Shown piece by piece: positions 59,960 through 64,000 of a stretch of DNA of 64,000 bases. The notes beneath the pieces are model-generated. The model made no database searches and was not told the origin of the DNA. It saw nothing but the letters and a program-made list of their open reading frames with translations. The DNA lies in contig DDET01000002.1 in NCBI GenBank assembly GCA_002336915.1, positions 1 through 64,000 of the forward strand, written 5' to 3'. How positions within the stretch are numbered: position 1 is the stretch's first letter; every line of letters starts with the position of its first letter. A program made the position numbers and the translations under genes. This DNA comes from Bacteroidetes bacterium UBA1947 (GTDB taxonomy: Bacteria > Bacteroidota > Bacteroidia > Chitinophagales > Chitinophagaceae).

Positions 59960-61030
59960 ATGGCATTTTTAGATCATGTGTTGCAGCCGCCGTCTTATGG
60001 TTGGCAAGATGAGGAAGGGAATTTAATTAAGCCAACCTCAAAGCAGATATTAAAAGAGTTTTTTACAAGACTCAACATTTTTGCCGACCGCAAACGTTGG
60101 TTGTCGGTTTTTAGCTGGTTCCAGGTTTTGTGCCTGCTGCCATTCTTCCTGCTGTTCATTTTCAAATTCTTCAGCTGGTGGTTATTTCTTGCAGGCTTTG
60201 TTTATAGCATGATCATCATGGGCTCACATGGTACCGTTTGGTATCACCGCTATGGCACCCACCGGGCATTTAAGTTCCGCAATAGTTTCTGGCGTTTTAT
60301 TACCCAGAACCTCACCATCAAAGTAGTACCCGAAGAGACCTACATCGTTTCGCACCAGGTACACCATGCCAAGTCCGACCAGCCCGGCGATCCCTACAAT
60401 GCCAACGCAGGTTTCCTCTACTGCTTCCTGGCTGACGTGAATCACCAGCCAATAGCCAAAGACCTTTCCCCTGACGATTACCAGCGTTGTGTCAACCTGG
60501 TATTGCACACGGGTCTTAAACCTAATACGTACGCCCAATATCTTAAATGGGGCTCCATAGCCAACCCTGCGAGGACCTTGATACACTGGGTGCTCAACTG
60601 GGCTTTCTGGTACGGCGCGTTTTACCTGATAGGTGGCCATGCACTGGCAGTCACACTTTTTGGCAGCGCTTTCTTCTGGGCCGTAGGTGTGCGCACCTTT
60701 AACTTCGAAGGCCACGGCAAGGGCAAGGACAAACGTAAAGAAGGCACCGACTTTAACTGGGACGATATGTCTATCAACCAACTTTGGCCCGGTTACGTAG
60801 CCGGCGAGTGGCATAATAACCATCACCTGTTCCCACGCAGTGCCCGCAGTGGTTTCCTGCCACACCAGCTTGATCTGGCCTGGTGTTACGTTAAGCTGCT
60901 CAGCATGATAGGTGGCGTAAGTTTCTACCGCGACTCCAAAAAGCAATTCTACGAGGAGTACGTACTGCCTTACAAGGAAAATAAAAAAGGCAATGACCCG
61001 CTCGTTGTTGCAAAGGTTAAAGATGCCTGA
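59960..61030 (+). CDS. Acyl-CoA/fatty acid desaturase
   Basis: A 356-residue membrane di-iron desaturase with four TM helices and the three histidine boxes WYHRYGTHRAFK, SHQVHHAKSDQP and WHNNHHLFPRS. This is the delta-9 type that inserts a cis double bond in acyl chains to keep membranes fluid. Temperature-dependent regulation is common but not visible here. The start and length fit the family. Confidence 0.93.
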   Translation: MAFLDHVLQPPSYGWQDEEGNLIKPTSKQILKEFFTRLNIFADRKRWLSVFSWFQVLCLLPFFLLFIFKFFSWWLFLAGFVYSMIIMGSHGTVWYHRYGTHRAFKFRNSFWRFITQNLTIKVVPEETYIVSHQVHHAKSDQPGDPYNANAGFLYCFLADVNHQPIAKDLSPDDYQRCVNLVLHTGLKPNTYAQYLKWGSIANPARTLIHWVLNWAFWYGAFYLIGGHALAVTLFGSAFFWAVGVRTFNFEGHGKGKDKRKEGTDFNWDDMSINQLWPGYVAGEWHNNHHLFPRSARSGFLPHQLDLAWCYVKLLSMIGGVSFYRDSKKQFYEEYVLPYKENKKGNDPLVVAKVKDA

Positions 61031-61118
61031 CGGCATTGTATATCTCAATGAAAGATATATAGGTTTTAGCCTTTTATTGTCACGCCCTTTTTGAAAATTT
61101 ATTTAGATTGCTGCCTTA

Positions 61119-63152
61119 ATGCAATTTCTCCTCTGGACAATAGCAATACTCTTAGCAGCCGCTGCCGGCTATTGGGTGTACCGTGCCGATGTAAGGCGTG
61201 CGGTACCTTATCCCTGGCTTACGGCATTGTTAAGAGGCATAGTGGTATTGCTTTCCCTGCTCTTATTATTGGCACCGGCACTCACCATCACCCGCAACGA
61301 AACAGAAAAACCCATCGTCCTTTTCCTGCAGGATAATTCGAGGTCCATCGCGGTGGCTTTAGGCAAGGACTCTGCCAGCTACCATAAAAATGTACAAAGC
61401 CTCATCGATAGACTTTCGGAGAAGTACAAGGTTGTTACCTGGGGCTTTGGCGGCACTGTGCAAACCGATAGTGCATTTGCCTACAAACAGAACGCGACCG
61501 ATATAGCAGCCGCATTAGCTCGCGCGCAAGAGTTTTACGGCCTGCAAAACCTCGGGGCAGTTATCCTTGCCACCGACGGCCGTTTCAACCAGGGCATTAA
61601 TCCCCTCTACCAGCAGCTTTCTTTACACAACTCCATCTACACCGTAGCCCTCGGCGATAGCAATATTCAAAAAGACCTGCGCATCACGCAGCTCTATTCC
61701 AATACCATCGTATCGCTTAACAGCCAGTTCGAGATACGTGCCGATGTGGTTGCTGCGCTGTGCAATGGCTACAGCAATAATGTAAGCTTACAGGAAGGAG
61801 GCAGCACACTGGCCACCTCACCGTTAAATATCAACTCAGATCGCTACGACAAATCTGTGTCCTTTACCGTAAAGGCCGACAAGCCCGGTATGCACCACTA
61901 TTCGGTTAGCATCCCGCTTGCCGAAGGCGAAAAGAATACCGCAAATAACCGCCGCGATATCTTTGTAGAGGTAACCGAAGAGAAAAGAAATATCCTCCTC
62001 GCCGCCGCCGCGCCACACCCCGATGTGAATGCAATAAAAGAAGCGCTGGCAGGTATGGAAAATTACAAGCTCACCTCTGTTACCGGCGATAATCTTCCTG
62101 CTTCGCTTGAGAATTACCAGGTCATCATATTGCACGGCCTGCCATCGCAAAATACGGCTGTCTTAAAACAGCTCCAGTCTGTAAAGAAGCCTATATGGTA
62201 CATACTCAGCAGCCGTACCAACGAATCGGCCCTGTCTCAAATACACTCCCTTGGTAATCTTGAACTGAGCTCCGCTCCATTGCATGATGTGTTGCCGGTT
62301 TACAATACCGGCTTTAGTTTGTTCTTGCTCCCAGCCAACATGCAATCGGTATTCGACAAGATGCCACCGCTCGGTGTGCCGCTGGGCTTTATACAGTCTC
62401 CCCCCAATGCAAGCGTTTTATTTACACAGCGCAATGGCAACGGTGCGCCACTATGGTTTTTACAGCAGGGTAATACACCCGTGGCATTCACTGCCGGCGA
62501 AGGCCTCTGGCGTTGGCGCGTATATGAGTACCGCAATTTCAGCAATCATACCGTGATAGATGAATGTATTCGTCAAACTATCTCCTTCCTCTCTGCCAAT
62601 GCGAACGAGCGTCCTTTCCAGGTGGCGATGCCCAAACATGTTTGGAGCGACCAGGAAGCAGTAACGCTAAATGCCTACTTGCTGAATGCCAACAACGAAC
62701 AGGTAAATACCTCCGATGTACAGTTGGTGATCACCGATAGCTCAGGCAAAAAGCAGAACTTCACTTTCGAGCGTGCAGGTACCGGCTACAGGCTGAATAT
62801 AGGCGTATGGGCAGGCGGTTCTTATACCTACAATGCACATTGCACATACAATGGCAAGGAATACAATTCATCCGGCAGTTTCGTGATTGAAAGTGTTCCG
62901 CTGGAATTAATGGAAACAGGTGCCGATTATCCATTACTCTACGGCATTGCTAAGAAATACAAAGGTGCTTTAGTCCCCGCTCAAAATGTAGGCGCGCTAT
63001 ATGATAGCATTGCACACAACGAAAACATCAAGCCCGTTATTGAAACAAATGTTGAGACCGTTCCCCTCGTCGACTGGAAATGGTTCTTCTTCCTGATCCT
63101 CGCCTTCGCAGTTGCAGAATGGCTGCTCCGCAAATACTGGCTCGCACAGTAA
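61119..63152 (+). CDS. Membrane protein with VWA-type domain
   Basis: A 677-residue protein. Two N-terminal TM helices (about 2-20 and 37-58) precede a VWA-type region with the MIDAS-like motif DNSRS (Asp72, Ser74, Ser76) and ILATDGRFNQG. Beta domains follow, with a class-I-glutamine-amidotransferase-like region (LENYQVIILHGLPSQNTAVLKQL), and a last TM helix at about 654-672. Similar large periplasmic proteins with a VWA domain are common in Bacteroidota and unannotated. Function unknown. Confidence 0.8.
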   Translation: MQFLLWTIAILLAAAAGYWVYRADVRRAVPYPWLTALLRGIVVLLSLLLLLAPALTITRNETEKPIVLFLQDNSRSIAVALGKDSASYHKNVQSLIDRLSEKYKVVTWGFGGTVQTDSAFAYKQNATDIAAALARAQEFYGLQNLGAVILATDGRFNQGINPLYQQLSLHNSIYTVALGDSNIQKDLRITQLYSNTIVSLNSQFEIRADVVAALCNGYSNNVSLQEGGSTLATSPLNINSDRYDKSVSFTVKADKPGMHHYSVSIPLAEGEKNTANNRRDIFVEVTEEKRNILLAAAAPHPDVNAIKEALAGMENYKLTSVTGDNLPASLENYQVIILHGLPSQNTAVLKQLQSVKKPIWYILSSRTNESALSQIHSLGNLELSSAPLHDVLPVYNTGFSLFLLPANMQSVFDKMPPLGVPLGFIQSPPNASVLFTQRNGNGAPLWFLQQGNTPVAFTAGEGLWRWRVYEYRNFSNHTVIDECIRQTISFLSANANERPFQVAMPKHVWSDQEAVTLNAYLLNANNEQVNTSDVQLVITDSSGKKQNFTFERAGTGYRLNIGVWAGGSYTYNAHCTYNGKEYNSSGSFVIESVPLELMETGADYPLLYGIAKKYKGALVPAQNVGALYDSIAHNENIKPVIETNVETVPLVDWKWFFFLILAFAVAEWLLRKYWLAQ

Positions 63153-63693
63153 CAATGAACCGTCGCATAAAGATGCCAACGGCATCCCACGTTTATAGAA
63201 AAACACTGGCAACACTATAGCGATGCCGACAGCATTGCACCCCGCGTATGGATTGCCCCGACCTTCAGGTCGGAGATAAATAGCCAGACAAAAATGGCTT
63301 TAGCGCAAACCATTATCCGCTCATGTCCCCCGGGACAAAATATCGGTAGAAAGACGAAGCCAATTACAACAACACAAGTCCCATAGGGACGACATATCCG
63401 CTCGCGATCAACTTTTAAACCAAGGAAATCCCAGCGGGAATTTCTTTACCTTTTGTTCTCTCGATAGAGCACTCAAAAGCATCAGGGAACTGAAGCTCAT
63501 CTATTTTGACATGTCTTTAAAATGTGGGAAAATCCCGGCGGGATTTAATGTCAATAGCCCCGGATGAAATCCGGGGGTAACAGAAACGGCAACACTTCGC
63601 AACCCCAACGGGGTTGAACAATTTCGCGGTGGGACTTAACACAATCTCAGCCCACGTAATCCAACTTTTTGGTTTTGACTTTTAACCTTTGAC
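63153..63693. repeat. Stem-loop-rich intergenic region (repeat family, copy 2)
   Basis: About 540 bp without a gene. It holds a series of short-loop hairpins: CCGACC-ttca-GGTCGG (63258-63273), TGTCCC-cc-GGGACA (63324-63337), GTCCC-ata-GGGAC (63378-63390), and the triple array AAATCCC-ggc-GGGATTT (63530-63546), CCCCGGAT-gaa-ATCCGGGG (63558-63576) and CAACCCC-aac-GGGGTTG (63600-63616). The last three are the inverted counterpart of the array at 7895-7978. Next to the right-edge gene is an A+T-rich tract like that at 1488. Confidence 0.75.
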
Positions 63694-64000
63694 TTAGAAA
63701 GAAACGCACTTCTCCGGGTACGCAGCCGCATGCTTGTAAACCAAATTACGGATATAGTCATTGTCCTGCAATGGCTCCAACTGTTTTTCCAGCAGGTCTA
63801 TATTCTTCAGGCTAAGCCGGTCATTGATGTAGCCCATGCCGTAGAAGTTGCCGCCCTTTATCAATATACAGCTCTCCTCGTTATCATCCATGCCCTTATC
63901 AACAAGAGCGAAGGTAGGCAGCTGTTCATCTATCCACAGTATTGCCGATTCCACCCGTTCATTATAGCGTTCATGGCCGTCATTCGCGGCGCAGCCATCC
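63694..64000 (-). CDS. C-terminal part of a probable exonuclease (cut by right edge)
   Basis: An open frame reaches the window edge and ends at 63694, about 102 residues. The visible part reads CAANDGHERYNERVESAILW and then ESCILIKGGNFYGMGYI and DNDYIRNLVYKHAAAYPEK. This resembles the C-terminus of Bacteroidota DnaQ-type exonuclease proteins with a GIY-YIG-like section. The catalytic N-terminal region is outside the window, so the call is by resemblance only. Confidence 0.55.
   Translation of the reverse strand, partial: DGCAANDGHERYNERVESAILWIDEQLPTFALVDKGMDDNEESCILIKGGNFYGMGYINDRLSLKNIDLLEKQLEPLQDNDYIRNLVYKHAAAYPEKCVSF

Noticed and set aside
63153..63693. Possible CRISPR array in the stem-loop-rich region
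   Set aside because: The stems differ from one another and are not separated by constant-length spacers; no cas genes are present.

Overview
The window looks like a chromosomal segment from a Bacteroidota bacterium, most likely of the Chitinophagaceae/Chitinophagales type. The reasons are: several secreted proteins with a C-terminal type IX secretion (T9SS type A) sorting domain, promoters of the Bacteroidota -7 form TAnnTTTG, few Shine-Dalgarno sites, and many families typical of the phylum (DUF4382, DUF1599, DUF3788, DoxX-thioredoxin fusions, CNHCPF redoxins). I saw no rRNA, tRNA, CRISPR array, intact insertion sequence or prophage.

Layout. 1-436 holds the C-terminal end of an unrecognised gene with hairpin elements inside it. 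457-13.98 kb is a housekeeping/accessory stretch: cupin, 2-oxoacid:ferredoxin oxidoreductase alpha subunit (no beta subunit beside it), photolyase, two DinB-like proteins, L-2-hydroxyglutarate oxidase, nitroreductase, a VOC protein, two paralogous membrane proteins, an old-yellow-enzyme-type oxidoreductase, an acetyltransferase and a T9SS cargo protein. 14.1-16.1 kb has a phosphoesterase and a lipoprotein. 16.2-21.6 kb is the most coherent system: a Crp/Fnr regulator followed by a tightly packed run of ten genes for sulfane-sulfur/persulfide handling (DUF2892, persulfide dioxygenase-rhodanese, DUF6132, two rhodaneses, a second DUF2892-like protein, thioredoxin, OsmC, a rhodanese-thioredoxin lipoprotein and a half-length TauE/SafE). 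A bidirectional terminator ends the run. Crp-type boxes precede both the regulator and the operon at the same distance from their -7 elements.

21.6-34.2 kb carries FKBP, YdeI-type proteins, the YifB/ComM ATPase, a repetitive T9SS cargo protein, 5-formyl-THF cyclo-ligase, a DUF4382 lipoprotein, an M16 peptidase and a DoxX membrane protein. 34.3-44.3 kb carries a T9SS multicopper oxidase coupled to a thioredoxin-like protein, a GNAT-like protein, folP, DUF1599, DoxX-thioredoxin, an orphan ABC permease, and a DUF47-PiT phosphate pair whose transporter has an inserted PDZ domain. 44.3-45.6 kb is a gene-poor, repeat-rich relic bounded by an 18-bp direct repeat. It contains a degraded relative of the fragment at the left edge. 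45.6-64 kb carries a double-SWIM SNF2 helicase, another T9SS cargo protein, a methyltransferase, a SurA-like foldase, a TPR protein, a SulP transporter with a carbonic anhydrase, phosphofructokinase, methionine aminopeptidase, a third DinB protein, a fatty acid desaturase, a VWA-type membrane protein, a stem-loop-rich intergenic region, and the C-terminal part of a probable exonuclease running off the right edge.

The main candidates for follow-up are the persulfide operon with its matched regulator boxes, the relic island with its sister fragment at the left edge, the covarying hairpin arrays at 7.9 and 63.5 kb, the PDZ insertion in the phosphate transporter, and several apparently leaderless genes.
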